DNA from: Leisingera daeponensis
GTDB lineage: Bacteria; Pseudomonadota; Alphaproteobacteria; Rhodobacterales; Rhodobacteraceae
Reading direction: 5' to 3'
DNA length: 64,000 bases
Assembly (NCBI RefSeq): GCF_019801465.1
Contig: NZ_JAHVJA010000008.1
Span: 124,001 to 188,000, forward strand
Position numbers and translations under genes: made by a program. Below the pieces are notes generated by a model. It saw only the letters and a list, made by a program, of their open reading frames with translations, was not told where the DNA came from and did not search any database. This document shows, piece after piece, positions 34,094-43,358 of the stretch (its first letter is position 1; every line of letters starts with the position of its first letter).

Positions 34094-35431
34094 TTACTCC
34101 ATGCTGTTCTTGAAAATCTTGCCGTCCTTCATGATCAGGTCGAAGTTTTCGTGCGGATCGGCAACCAGGCTGATGTCTGCCAGCGGGTTGCCGTCGACCA
34201 GGATCAGGTCCGCATAAGCCCCCTTTTCAATCACCCCCAGCGCGCCGGCCTGATAGGGGTGCCGGGGCCCTGCAAGCTCCAGCAGCTCTGCGTTGACCGA
34301 GGTGGCCATTTTCATCACTTCATAAGGCGTGAACCAGCGTTGCAGTTTCGCCAGGAAGGCCCCTTGCCGTTCCGCCAGGGCAGGGTCAAACAGGATGTCT
34401 GTGCCGAAAGCGATCTTCACGCCAGCTTCCTTGGCCTTGGTGTAGATCGTGTCGGTGCCATCCGTCACAGCGATCCATTTCTGCTGGCTGCCCGGATCGT
34501 CGAAGGAAAACCCGTCCTCGTCGTCAAGCAGCGGCTGAATGCTGAGCCAGACATCGTGCTCCTTCATCATCTGAAGGGTTTCTTCGGTCATCAGGAAGCC
34601 GTGTTCGATGGACTTCACACCGGCTTTGATTGCCAGCTGCGCGGCCTCGTCAGTGAAAATATGCGAGGCGACATAGGTGTTGTACGTGTCAGCCACCTCA
34701 ACAAAGGCTTCCAGCTCCTCCATGGTGTACTGGCGCACGTCCAGCGGGTCATAGACCGAGGATACACCGCCCCCGCCCGAGATCTTGATCTGCGAGGCGC
34801 CCATGCGCATGACTTCCCGGGTGCGCTTGATGACTTCATCCACACCGTCGGCCATGGCCATCAGACCGGTACTATACCAGTACCATTGAGAATCTGCCGG
34901 GTTTGTCGGCACTGCCTGGTAGGGGCGGTAGTCAAAATGCCCGCCGGTTTGGCCAATAGGCGGGCCGGACGGCAGAATCCGTGGGCCGGGAATTTCGCCC
35001 GCGTCGATCATCTTTTTTGTGGCGAAGGGGTTGCCGCCTACGTCGCGCACGGTTGTGAAGCCGCGCATCAGGGTTGCCTCGGACCCGAGAGCGCCGCGGA
35101 TGGCCACTTCCAGAATATCGCCAGTGACCACTGTGCTTTGCGCGGCGCAGCAATAGGAGGTATGCCAGTGCGCGTCGATAAGGCCAGGGATCATGGTGCG
35201 CCCGCCGCCATCGATGACATGTCCGCCGGCCACAGCAAGCGGTTCAGTGGAAATCTCGGTAATCAGGTTACCCGTCACCACCACATTGGCGTTTTCGATC
35301 AGCGTTTCATTGACGCCGTCAAAGACGTTCACATTGGTGAAAAGGGTGGGTGCGCCGTCCTGCGACAGGGCGGGCGAAGACGCCAAAGCCAGAGTTAACG
35401 CGCATACAGACGCGCGTATTTGAAGTGACAT
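34094..35431 (-). CDS. Exported amidohydrolase family enzyme
   Basis: A 445-residue metal-dependent amidohydrolase with a signal peptide at about 1-23 (ending PALSQ), so it should act in the periplasm. The metal ligands typical of the imidazolonepropionase/prolidase-like branch are visible: HWH in GLIDAHWHTSY, Lys in QIKISGGGG, His in YVASHIF and in SIEHGFL, and Asp in AFGTDILFD. Related secreted enzymes cleave Xaa-Pro or Xaa-Arg dipeptides, organophosphates or cyclic amides. The upstream in-frame extension to 35494 lacks signal character. It stands alone between repeats and is not obviously in an operon. Confidence 0.85.
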   Translation of the reverse strand: MSLQIRASVCALTLALASSPALSQDGAPTLFTNVNVFDGVNETLIENANVVVTGNLITEISTEPLAVAGGHVIDGGGRTMIPGLIDAHWHTSYCCAAQSTVVTGDILEVAIRGALGSEATLMRGFTTVRDVGGNPFATKKMIDAGEIPGPRILPSGPPIGQTGGHFDYRPYQAVPTNPADSQWYWYSTGLMAMADGVDEVIKRTREVMRMGASQIKISGGGGVSSVYDPLDVRQYTMEELEAFVEVADTYNTYVASHIFTDEAAQLAIKAGVKSIEHGFLMTEETLQMMKEHDVWLSIQPLLDDEDGFSFDDPGSQQKWIAVTDGTDTIYTKAKEAGVKIAFGTDILFDPALAERQGAFLAKLQRWFTPYEVMKMATSVNAELLELAGPRHPYQAGALGVIEKGAYADLILVDGNPLADISLVADPHENFDLIMKDGKIFKNSME

Positions 35432-35865
35432 TTCAAAAAGTCCCAAAGAATTGTTGAACACCTTCAGCATCGCAGAGGGTATGCAGCCAATCAACTCAGT
35501 TGGTTTGATTGCAGCTTGTCAAATGCGTTAAAACCACTACTCAGGTCAGTCCGCTTAACGGCCGCTTTTAGTTCTGCGGCCACTCGTTGCGACGTCCGCA
35601 TTTCTGTTCAAAGCAAACGGGCAGGATCGTCTTGGCTGCGCCTGCAGAAAAAGTCCGGAAAGTCCCGCACTGTGCGAGTGCACCGGCTCCAGGACCTCGC
35701 GGTCGCGGCTAACGGCAGAAACGGCGGGCTGCACCGCAGCATCAGGATGCTGTTACCAAGGTCAGGAATGGGCCGATCGCGCCACCCTGGCAGGAAGGGC
35801 GGTTTGCGGACCTTCTCGGCGGGTGCGAGATCTCGTGCTGCCATCTGAGAAAGCTGACATTCCGG
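35432..35865. other. Non-coding spacer with repeat copy C
   Basis: Contains the amidohydrolase promoter on the minus strand and a degenerate copy of the dispersed repeat (35653-35813). No gene is supported. The sterol-desaturase remnant begins immediately after it. Confidence 0.55.
35721..35813 (+). repeat. Dispersed repeat, degenerate copy C
   Basis: Shares CGGGC-GCACCGC, then GGGCCGATCGCGCC and GGGCGGTTTGC in the same order and near-equal spacing with copy A. An upstream part (near 35653-35680) resembles the sequence before copy B. It lies just before the break point of the truncated desaturase gene. Confidence 0.6.
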
Positions 35866-36459
35866 CGTTCATTTAGGCTGTGGGTTGTTCACAAGGTGCA
35901 TCATTCAGCCACCACGCTGACCCCTGTAACAGTCTACCGTGTGCATCCGCTGGAGGGAGTGCTGCACACGCTTCGCGGGGTCCTGGCGCAGGGCAGTGTA
36001 ATCCCGGTGTTCTACTACCTGTTCGGGGATGCTGTCAGCCTCTACACCGTGGTCGGCGTCAATGTGCTGGTGTTCCTTTTCCATGTCACCGGGTCGAACC
36101 TGCGCCATTCCCATATCCGCATCAGCTATTGGCCCTGGCTTGAGCACTTCCTGATTTCCCCGGCCCAGCACCAGCTGCACCACTCGGTGGCGGAGCGGCA
36201 TTTCGACAAGAATTTCGGCGCAGCACTGGCCATCTGGGACTGGATGTTCAATTCACTGCACCTGTCGCATGGGGAAGAGGATCTGCAATTCGGGCTGGAT
36301 GCTTCTGAACACAGTGCAGCGGCAAGTTTGCAGGTCCTGTATCTGCAGCCGCTGCTGGACATTAGCCGGATTCTCCGCAAGCATTTTCGCAATGGGGTGG
36401 ACACCACCCGGCGTGTGCTGGCATGGGCGAGACGGGCAAAAACGGGAGGCTGGGAGTAA
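35866..36459 (+). pseudogene. 5'-truncated sterol desaturase/fatty acid hydroxylase family gene
   Basis: The frame reads RLWVVHKVHHSATTLTPVT before the first usable ATG at 35896, which is family sequence, so the gene once extended further left. The surviving part has histidine boxes HKVHHS and HQLHHS, two membrane segments (about VIPVFYYLFGDAVSLYTVV and VNVLVFLFHVTG) and a native C-terminus. The first His box and the N-terminal membrane segments expected of the 300-400-residue family are missing, and similarity ends near repeat C. The di-iron site cannot be complete, so I treat it as a pseudogene. Confidence 0.75.
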
Positions 36460-36690
36460 ATGATGAGTGATCCGACTGAAGGTCCTAGGGAAAAGAGTGA
36501 AACCTCCTCATCGCTTGAGCTGGAATTCAGCAACCGGGTTGCGGGCAACCTGGAAAACAAGAGCGGACTACTGGCGGCGATTTTCGGCGACGACGAGGAA
36601 ACCAGTCCTGACGGCCTGGCAGGGAGGCGTCCGGAACAGATGGGCACCGATCCCAAGGTCGTTGCTTTTCCTTTGAAGCGGGACAAGTAA
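36460..36690 (+). CDS. Small acidic/polar hypothetical protein
   Basis: A 76-residue frame that starts directly after the desaturase stop (TAA then ATGATG), with GGGAG just ahead. It is rich in Glu, Ser and Asp, with no membrane segment or known motif, and ends VVAFPLKRDK. I do not recognise it. The tight spacing suggests it was translationally coupled to the desaturase gene; whether it is still expressed after truncation of that gene is uncertain. Confidence 0.45.
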   Translation: MMSDPTEGPREKSETSSSLELEFSNRVAGNLENKSGLLAAIFGDDEETSPDGLAGRRPEQMGTDPKVVAFPLKRDK

Positions 36691-37070
36691 GCCGCGGGGA
36701 CGCGGAGAGCGCCCAGCCATAAACGACAGTCGCACCGCTACCGAGGGCCACGAAATCGCGCGGTCGCACTTAGGTTCGGTTGCAGCCAGATAGATAAGGC
36801 GCGCATAGCGCGCCAATGTACTGCCGTCGCTGGATCGCGTTAACAGTGATGGCACTGTAAGAATGGCAACCTCCAGCATGTTTGCCGCGTCATCACCTTC
36901 TGGAACAGGCTGCTGAAGACCAAGAGTTCCGCAAGTTGATTTCCGGAACTGTTCCCCGTCGGGGAACATGAGGTTGGGACCGATCAATAGGTGCCGGCCA
37001 GGCGCGGCTTCCACGAACAATGGGAAAGTGGCGGCCTGACCGGAGATGGTGTTTTTTTCTGGAGCGCTGA
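36691..37070. other. Intergenic region, nothing recognised
   Basis: About 380 bases between a small hypothetical gene and the end of the TonB receptor gene. Several frames stay open on both strands, but none shows recognisable protein content or a ribosome site that convinces. No T-run terminator was found after the receptor gene. Confidence 0.5.
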
Positions 37071-39206
37071 TTAGAAGTCAGCTTGAACGGCAACAACAAA
37101 GCTGCGACCAGGCTGAGCAACCCGGCCGATGGGGCTCACATCAACACCGCGGGTGTAATAATCCTCATCAAAGAGGTTGTTGATCGCTGCGGTAAGGCGG
37201 ACATTCCGGTTGGATATGCCGAGTTCCTTGGATGCCTGCAGGTTCCACACCCACGCAGACGGCAGAGGGCCTGCTGAGCCATCGGCCGTTTCAACCTGCG
37301 TATTGGCGGCGTCACTGAAAGCAGCACTGCGGTAGTGGCCATTGAGGCCGAAGGCCCAGCTGTCCAGCTCGTACTCAGCCGCCACATTGAACTGATGGTC
37401 CGAGGCGTAGGGCACTTCATTGCCCGCAAATTGCCCCGAAAGCTGCTCGGTATCGGTCAACGTGTAATTCGCCTTAAGCGACAAGCCCGGCACGGTATAG
37501 GGCTGCCACGCGGCGGTCAGTTCAACGCCCTGGTGGCGAGTCTCGCCCAGGTTCTGGAACTGCAGGCTGGAGCGGTCAAACTCGATCTGGTCGGAGAAAT
37601 CGATCCGGAACAGCGCAGCACTGAGGCTGATGTCCGAGGTTGGCTCATAGCGCATCCCCAGTTCGTAATTCCACGCCAGTTCGTTGCTGACCGGCGCGCC
37701 GCGGGTCACCTGCGCAACCTGCGGAACGCGCAGGGACTTGTTGGCATTGGCGAACAGGAAAACGCTGTCCGAGGCCTGAAAGCCAACCGCCAGGCCAGGC
37801 AGGAGCTCGGTGGTGCGGTTGCCCGACGCAGTATTGTTGATGCGGTCGCTGAAATCGGTTTCGACGGATTCGTAGCGCAGGCCGGGGGTGATCTCCAGCC
37901 GGTCATTCATCAGCGAAACCGTGTCGCTAATGTAAGCAGCATAGGCGTCGGTTTTGAAGTACCAGTCCCGTGCGGCCGTGGTGGAGCCGGTGGCGAGATT
38001 GGTGCGGTCGACGGCGAAATCGACCTCTTCGCGCACGTATCGCGCCCCGACCACCAGCTTGTGCGAAGCATTGCCGGTGTGGAACAGATGCGTGTAGCGC
38101 GGTTCGGTGCCGTACACTGTGAATTCGCGCGGGCTGCTGGCCACGTCGGTTGCCGGGGTGTCCGGGTCGAACGGCTGGCCGAAATCGAAGGTCCGGTCCG
38201 ATTTATGCGCGAAGTTTACCCAATGAAATTCCCCGTTGCTTCCGATCTGGCGGTCATAGGTCAGCGAGGCGCGCAGGGTTTTTGCATCGAAGGCATCATG
38301 CGGGCGCGTTGATTGGCTCGGATCCTGTTCGTAGGCCTGTGGCGACAGTGCCCCGGGCAGTTCCGCGTCCACATCGTAATACTGCAGGCGGCCCTTCAGG
38401 CTGCTCTGGTCATCAATCAGCCACTCACCATCAACCATGACGTTCAGGACATCGGTTCCGGAATGCTCCCGGCCGCCGTTGCCAGTCACGGCGTTGACCT
38501 GCGCCTGAAGACCGAAATCGGGAGACACGAAGCCGCCCCACCGGAAGTAGGTGTCGCTCAGCAGATTGCCGGTGCGTTCATCCACGATGAATTTCTGCTT
38601 GGCGGTGCCGGAGAGCTCTTGCGGGATCGGCTTGCTGATCAGATCGATCACACCGCTCACATTGTTCGGGCCGAAACGGACAGCGCCGCCGCCGCGGACG
38701 ATGTCGGCCCGGGCGATCGTTTCCAGGCTGGCCGGAAACAGCGAGAGCCCGGTCCCGGTGTAAGGCGCCAGCGCCAGCGGGATACCGTCCAGCAGCATCA
38801 TGACCCGCTCGCTGCGCAGCGGGTTGAGGCCGCGGATCCCGATGTTGGGCAGTACGCCGGTGCCGGTCTCGTCTTCGACACGGACGCTGGGAACCTTGCG
38901 CAGCGCATCGTCCAGCGTCCGGTTGCCCTGCTGGTGGAGGTCCTTTTCAGACAGGATATCACGTGCGCCCGGGTAACGCTTGACCTCTACTTCCGTGGAA
39001 TCGCCGAGCCAGCTGCCGTCGACAGTTATGGCTTCCAGTTCCAGGACTTCGGCGTCCGTCTGATTGGCTGATTGCGCATGCAGAGCCGCCGGCATCCCCA
39101 GGCTTGCGGCTGAAAGCATTAGAAGTCCCAAGGTGCTGACTGGTGAGCCAAGAGACCGCTCTGGCCGTATGTAAGTATTTCCTGCGTGAGTGGTTCGCAT
39201 TTTCAT
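37071..39206 (-). CDS. TonB-dependent ferric-siderophore/citrate receptor (FecA-like)
   Basis: A 711-residue outer-membrane receptor. A signal peptide (about 1-45, long n-region, ending ALHAQS) is followed by the plug domain (about 65-180; NRTLDDALRKVPSVRVEDETG, NIGIRGLNPLRSERVMMLLDGIPLALAPY) and a 22-strand barrel ending in Phe (SFVVAVQADF). The plug text is closest in style to FecA. ATG 39206 sits close behind GAGGA; ATG 39200 is an alternative. It is divergent from a FecBCDE-type ABC importer, forming a complete outer-to-inner-membrane uptake path for a ferric chelate. No FecI/FecR signalling genes are present and no N-terminal signalling domain is seen. Confidence 0.9.
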   Translation of the reverse strand: MKMRTTHAGNTYIRPERSLGSPVSTLGLLMLSAASLGMPAALHAQSANQTDAEVLELEAITVDGSWLGDSTEVEVKRYPGARDILSEKDLHQQGNRTLDDALRKVPSVRVEDETGTGVLPNIGIRGLNPLRSERVMMLLDGIPLALAPYTGTGLSLFPASLETIARADIVRGGGAVRFGPNNVSGVIDLISKPIPQELSGTAKQKFIVDERTGNLLSDTYFRWGGFVSPDFGLQAQVNAVTGNGGREHSGTDVLNVMVDGEWLIDDQSSLKGRLQYYDVDAELPGALSPQAYEQDPSQSTRPHDAFDAKTLRASLTYDRQIGSNGEFHWVNFAHKSDRTFDFGQPFDPDTPATDVASSPREFTVYGTEPRYTHLFHTGNASHKLVVGARYVREEVDFAVDRTNLATGSTTAARDWYFKTDAYAAYISDTVSLMNDRLEITPGLRYESVETDFSDRINNTASGNRTTELLPGLAVGFQASDSVFLFANANKSLRVPQVAQVTRGAPVSNELAWNYELGMRYEPTSDISLSAALFRIDFSDQIEFDRSSLQFQNLGETRHQGVELTAAWQPYTVPGLSLKANYTLTDTEQLSGQFAGNEVPYASDHQFNVAAEYELDSWAFGLNGHYRSAAFSDAANTQVETADGSAGPLPSAWVWNLQASKELGISNRNVRLTAAINNLFDEDYYTRGVDVSPIGRVAQPGRSFVVAVQADF

Positions 39207-39585
39207 GTTCCTCGTTCCGATCGAAATTCGCATCCGGAAGAACTGCTTGCAGGAGTTAGTCAGCGCATTCTTTGCGTCGGCCGGCACCCGTGAGCATGGG
39301 GCGGCCGGCAGGTCTCTCTGTCTTTTGCTTGGCTGTATTCGCCGCGGTTCACATGGTCCTGATGCAACCGGGCTTGACGGGCTGCCGCTTGGCTGGGTCC
39401 CGGCTCTCATAGGTGGCAGCCCCCGCGCCGTCAATCCTGACAAAAAAACTTTTTTACAGGCTGCTAATGGCCGTGCGCGCCCGCGGATATTCTGCACAAC
39501 AGCATTTCCGACAAAAAGACTTTGACGGCGGATGGCCTTGCCTGTAACTGCAGCAGCCATCAGCCAGCCCCCCGGCGAGCCAGAT
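39207..39585. promoter_or_regulatory. Divergent promoter region of receptor and ferric ABC genes
   Basis: About 380 bases between the divergent receptor and binding-protein genes, including an unusual A7-C-T6 tract at 39442-39455. An iron regulator site is expected here, but I could not identify a clear Fur, Irr or RirA motif by eye. Confidence 0.5.
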
Positions 39586-40524
39586 ATGCAAACGAGCTAT
39601 GGACCCGGTTACATGCGCTGTTTCATTCTTGCCATCGTTCTTGGTCTCGCCACTGCTGCCGCTCAGGCGCGCGAAGTGGTTCATGCGCTTGGCACGGCAC
39701 ATGTACCGGATGCGCCTGAAAGGGTCATTGTGCTGGAATTCTCCTTTCTCGATGCCTTGGCCGCGGCCGGGTTGAAGCCGGTGGGCGTCGCGGATGACAA
39801 CAAGCCGGAGCGCATCCAGCCTGTGCTGCGGGAACTGACCGGGGACAGCTGGATCAGCGTCGGCACCCGCAAGACCCCGAGCCTGGAAGTGATCGCCGCG
39901 CTGCAGCCTGATCTGATCATTGCAGACACCGCCCGGCACGGGGCTATCCGCAGCACGCTGGAACAGATTGCTCCGGTAATCTTCTATGACAGCCTGACTG
40001 GCGGATACGAAGATGTGCTGTCTCAGGCTGCCCGTATCGGCGCAGCGGTGGGCCGGGCTGAGGAAATGGCTGCATTTCAGGCCGGTCACGCTGTGCGGAT
40101 GAGCGCGATACGTGAGCAAATCGCGGCCGCAGCCAATGGCCGTCCCGCGCAATTCGGGGTCGCCAGCAGCCGAGGACTCTGGCTGCACAGCCCGCAATCC
40201 TATGCTGGCACATTGCTGGCTGCTCTCGGCTTCGGGGCAGCCGGGCCAGAGACGGAAGGCAGCTCCTACGGCGCTCTCTACCAGCCTGTGACGCTTGAGC
40301 AGTTATCGGAAGCCGATCCCGCGATTCTGATCCTGGGCAAACCTGCCGAGGGGGATACGATTGATCAGGCCTGGGCGTCCGAAGCACTTTGGCAGCAGCT
40401 TGAAGCGGTCCGGAATGGAAATGTCTTTGAAGTTTCCTCCGATCTCTGGTCCCGGTCGCGGGGCATGCTGACCGCCGAACAGTCCGCAGCAGATCTTCTG
40501 GCCATCGCAAAGTCGCTCCAGTGA
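39586..40524 (+). CDS. Ferric-chelate ABC transporter, substrate-binding protein (FecB-like)
   Basis: A 312-residue cluster A-II (FecB/BtuF) periplasmic protein. The signal peptide is in MRCFILAIVLGLATAAAQA; ATG 39586 or ATG 39613 could be the start, the latter giving a shorter signal. Family segments: PERVIVLEFSFLDALAAAGLKPVGVADD (FecB-like), LEVIAALQPDLIIAD, and a C-terminal lobe ending in QSAADLLAIAKSLQ. Together with the receptor it would bind ferric dicitrate or a hydroxamate/carboxylate siderophore; the ligand is not decidable here. The stop overlaps the next gene's GTG start. Confidence 0.87.
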   Translation: MQTSYGPGYMRCFILAIVLGLATAAAQAREVVHALGTAHVPDAPERVIVLEFSFLDALAAAGLKPVGVADDNKPERIQPVLRELTGDSWISVGTRKTPSLEVIAALQPDLIIADTARHGAIRSTLEQIAPVIFYDSLTGGYEDVLSQAARIGAAVGRAEEMAAFQAGHAVRMSAIREQIAAAANGRPAQFGVASSRGLWLHSPQSYAGTLLAALGFGAAGPETEGSSYGALYQPVTLEQLSEADPAILILGKPAEGDTIDQAWASEALWQQLEAVRNGNVFEVSSDLWSRSRGMLTAEQSAADLLAIAKSLQ

Positions 40525-41567
40525 ACGGGGCCCGCAGTGTGATCCAGGCCGGCGAAAGGCATACGTTGCGCTGGGACCGGGTATTCTGGGTGCTGGCCGG
40601 ATGTGCAGCCATAGCGGGAGGCACCGGGCTTTCGCTGGCCACAGGCGGGCGCAGTGATGTCGGACTTGCCGATCTGTCAGGTTTGTTCCGGGGCGCTGAG
40701 GCGACACTGGCCGAACAGACCATGCGCGATATTCGAGTGCCGCGCACCCTGTCGGCGGTGCTGCTGGGCGCCAATCTTGGGGTGGCCGGGCTGCTCCTGC
40801 AAGCGGTGACACGCAACAACCTGGCTTCGCCGGGCCTGCTTGGAATCAACCAGGGGGCGGCGCTGGGGATTGTGCTGGGGGTGGCGGCGCCCGGGTTTGC
40901 AGCAGTGCCATTGCCGCTGCTGGCGACGTTCTGCGCCCTTGCCGCGGCAGCTCTGACCTTTTCTATTTCGGGGGCATTTTCCGGGCGTATCGATGCGATG
41001 CGCCTGATTTTGGGCGGGATTGCCGTGGGCGCGCTTGGGTTTGCCGCAGTGCGTCTCGGCTATACGCTGGAGGACGACGTGTCGCGCCAGATCGTGCGCT
41101 GGACAGTCGGCGATGTTGCCGGGGTGCGGATGGATGCCGTAGTGCGGCTGGCTCTGGTCGCGGTGGCAGGCGTCGGCGCGGCCCTTGCCCTGGCGCACCG
41201 GCTCAATCTGATGTCATTGGGACAGGCCGCCAGTCACGGGCTGGGCGCGGACCCGCGCCGAACGCTGGCCGCCGGCACGGGTTTAGCAGCCATTCTGACC
41301 GGGGTCAGCGTGTCCGTGGCGGGCCCCATCGCGTTTGCCGGACTTGTGGTGCCCCATCTTGCGAAAAGCCTGGCAGGCCCGGATTACCGGCGGCTGGTGC
41401 CGCTGGCCGCGCTTCTGGGAGCTGGACTAATGGCCTGGGCCGATGCGCTCTCGAAATTGTGGCCGGGCATGGCGGAGATTCCGGTAGGCGTGGTTGTGGC
41501 CCTGATCGGCGCGCCTTGGCTTCTGGCGGCAGCTCTCAGCGGCAAAGGAGCAGGCAATGCGCGCTGA
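40521..41567 (+). CDS. Ferric-chelate ABC transporter permease 1 (FecC-like)
   Basis: A 348-residue FecCD family permease with about nine to ten membrane segments. Typical segments: RVPRTLSAVLLGANLGVAGLLLQAVTRNNLASPGLLGINQGAALG and VSVAGPIAFAGLVVPHLAKSLAGPDYRRLVP. GTG at 40521 overlaps the binding-protein stop. It pairs with the next gene, which also belongs to FecCD. Confidence 0.88.
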   Translation: MNGARSVIQAGERHTLRWDRVFWVLAGCAAIAGGTGLSLATGGRSDVGLADLSGLFRGAEATLAEQTMRDIRVPRTLSAVLLGANLGVAGLLLQAVTRNNLASPGLLGINQGAALGIVLGVAAPGFAAVPLPLLATFCALAAAALTFSISGAFSGRIDAMRLILGGIAVGALGFAAVRLGYTLEDDVSRQIVRWTVGDVAGVRMDAVVRLALVAVAGVGAALALAHRLNLMSLGQAASHGLGADPRRTLAAGTGLAAILTGVSVSVAGPIAFAGLVVPHLAKSLAGPDYRRLVPLAALLGAGLMAWADALSKLWPGMAEIPVGVVVALIGAPWLLAAALSGKGAGNAR

Positions 41568-42591
41568 TCCTTTACCCTATCACCGTTTCGGCGGCCGCCG
41601 CACTTCCTGCACCCTGATCTGTCTCTCGATTATTCTGACTGCTGTCCTGCTGTTCGGTCTGACCAGCGGAGCAGTTCCCATCCCTGCCAGCGTCCTATGG
41701 AACACGCTGTTTGGCATTGAGGGGCCCCGTCAGAATTTCATAATCTTCAACCTGCGCTTGCCCCGCACCCTTCTGGCCGCCCTCACCGGTGCCTCGCTCG
41801 CTGTCTCCGGGGCGGTGATCCAGTCGCTGCTGCGCAATCCGCTGGCAAGCCCGAAAATCGCCGGCATCAATTCCGGCGCCGCCTTCGCGGTTCTCAGTTG
41901 CACATTAATCCTGCCCGCGCACGCCAACGGTTTGGCCCCCTATGCGGCAGCAGTGGGTGGACTTGCGGCTGGCGGTCTGGTCTGGATCATGGCCAGCCGG
42001 GGACAGGCGGATGCCGCCCGGTTGACCCTGATCGGCGTTGCAACCGGGTTTGCGCTGGATGCTGCGGTTGAATTCCTGCTGGTCACCCAGACCGGGCCTG
42101 AATTTTCAGCGCCGATGATCTGGCTGACAGGCAGCCTTTGGGGCCGCGGCTGGACGCATTTTACCGCTGCCGCGCCGGTACTCTCCGCGCTGATCTTACT
42201 GGCCTTCCTTCTCAGCTTCCGGCTGGATCTGCAATACCTCGGCCCCGCCCGTGCGGCGGCGCTTGGGGCGCGCAACCGGCTGGAGCGCGGCGCGGCCTTT
42301 CTCGTGGCAGTCCTTCTGGCCGCCATGTCCGTCAGCGTTGTCGGGGTCATCGGCTTTGTCGGCCTGATGGCGCCGCATATCGCCATGCGCCTGGTCGGCG
42401 GCCGCCATTGGCCGCTGCTGCCTGCCGCGGCGCTGACCGGCGCGATCTTCTGCGCGGGGGCTGATGCCGTCGGCCGCGCCATTGCGCCGCCGGTCGAGAT
42501 TTCAGCCGGTATCATCACGGCGCTTCTGGGCGCGCCGTTTTTCATTTGGCTTCTTGTAACAGAGAGCCGTAGTCAGAGAGGCACCGGATGA
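41557..42591 (+). CDS. Ferric-chelate ABC transporter permease 2 (FecD-like)
   Basis: A 344-residue FecCD permease paralogous to the preceding one (RLPRTLLAALTGASLAVSGAVIQSLLRNPLASPKIAGINSGAAF). The start overlaps the first permease by 11 bases and the end overlaps the ATPase by 4, so the four genes are translationally coupled. Confidence 0.88.
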   Translation: MRADPLPYHRFGGRRTSCTLICLSIILTAVLLFGLTSGAVPIPASVLWNTLFGIEGPRQNFIIFNLRLPRTLLAALTGASLAVSGAVIQSLLRNPLASPKIAGINSGAAFAVLSCTLILPAHANGLAPYAAAVGGLAAGGLVWIMASRGQADAARLTLIGVATGFALDAAVEFLLVTQTGPEFSAPMIWLTGSLWGRGWTHFTAAAPVLSALILLAFLLSFRLDLQYLGPARAAALGARNRLERGAAFLVAVLLAAMSVSVVGVIGFVGLMAPHIAMRLVGGRHWPLLPAAALTGAIFCAGADAVGRAIAPPVEISAGIITALLGAPFFIWLLVTESRSQRGTG

Positions 42592-43358
42592 TCGAGCTTG
42601 AAAACCTCGTGGCAGGCTACCGGTCTTTCCGCCTCCACCCCGCAAGTTTACGCTTTGACGCTGGCAAGCTGACCGCGCTGATCGGCCCGAACGGCTGCGG
42701 CAAGTCTACCCTTTTCAAGGCGGTATCCGGGCAGCTCAGGGCGGAGAGCGGGCGGATCCGCGTTGGCGGTGAAGACATTGCGCGCCTGTCCCCCCGCGCA
42801 CTGGCCCGGCGGCTCGCCCTGTTAGCGCAGGACAATGAAGTGCCGCCCGGGGTCACCGTGGCTGATCTGGTAGGCTATGGCCGCGCCCCGCATCAGAACC
42901 TGCTGGGCATCGGTGATGCCGCCGACCGGGTTCTTGTGGACCGTTCCATTACCCGGATGGGGCTGGAGGATCTTGCCGGACGCAAGCTGGCGGCCCTGTC
43001 CGGCGGTCAGCGTCAGCGGGCCTTCATTGCTATGGTTCTGGCCCAAGACACCCCTGCGATGCTGTTTGACGAGCCGACCAGTTGGCTGGACATCCGCCAC
43101 CAGGTTGAGGTGCTGAGACTGATGCGCAGCCTGGCCCGCGAAGGGCGGAGCTGCATCACGGTGCTGCACGATATCCCGCAGGCGGCCCGCTATGCCGATG
43201 AAATCGTGGTCATGAATGCGGGCCGCGTGGTAGCGCATGGCACGCCGCAACAGGTGTTGACCGGGGAGCTGATCGAACGGGTCTATGGCCTGCCTGTCGA
43301 AATCCATCCCGACCCGCTAACCGGCACACCGGTCCCGGTGCCGCTGGAGACGGTCTGA
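42588..43358 (+). CDS. Ferric-chelate ABC transporter ATP-binding protein (FecE-like)
   Basis: A 256-residue ATPase. Walker A GPNGCGKST is at 33-41, signature LSGGQRQR near 140, Walker B AMLFDEPTSWLD near 160 and the switch His in VLHDIPQA. It closes the importer operon. Beyond it lies non-coding DNA and decayed mobile elements. Confidence 0.9.
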   Translation: MIELENLVAGYRSFRLHPASLRFDAGKLTALIGPNGCGKSTLFKAVSGQLRAESGRIRVGGEDIARLSPRALARRLALLAQDNEVPPGVTVADLVGYGRAPHQNLLGIGDAADRVLVDRSITRMGLEDLAGRKLAALSGGQRQRAFIAMVLAQDTPAMLFDEPTSWLDIRHQVEVLRLMRSLAREGRSCITVLHDIPQAARYADEIVVMNAGRVVAHGTPQQVLTGELIERVYGLPVEIHPDPLTGTPVPVPLETV

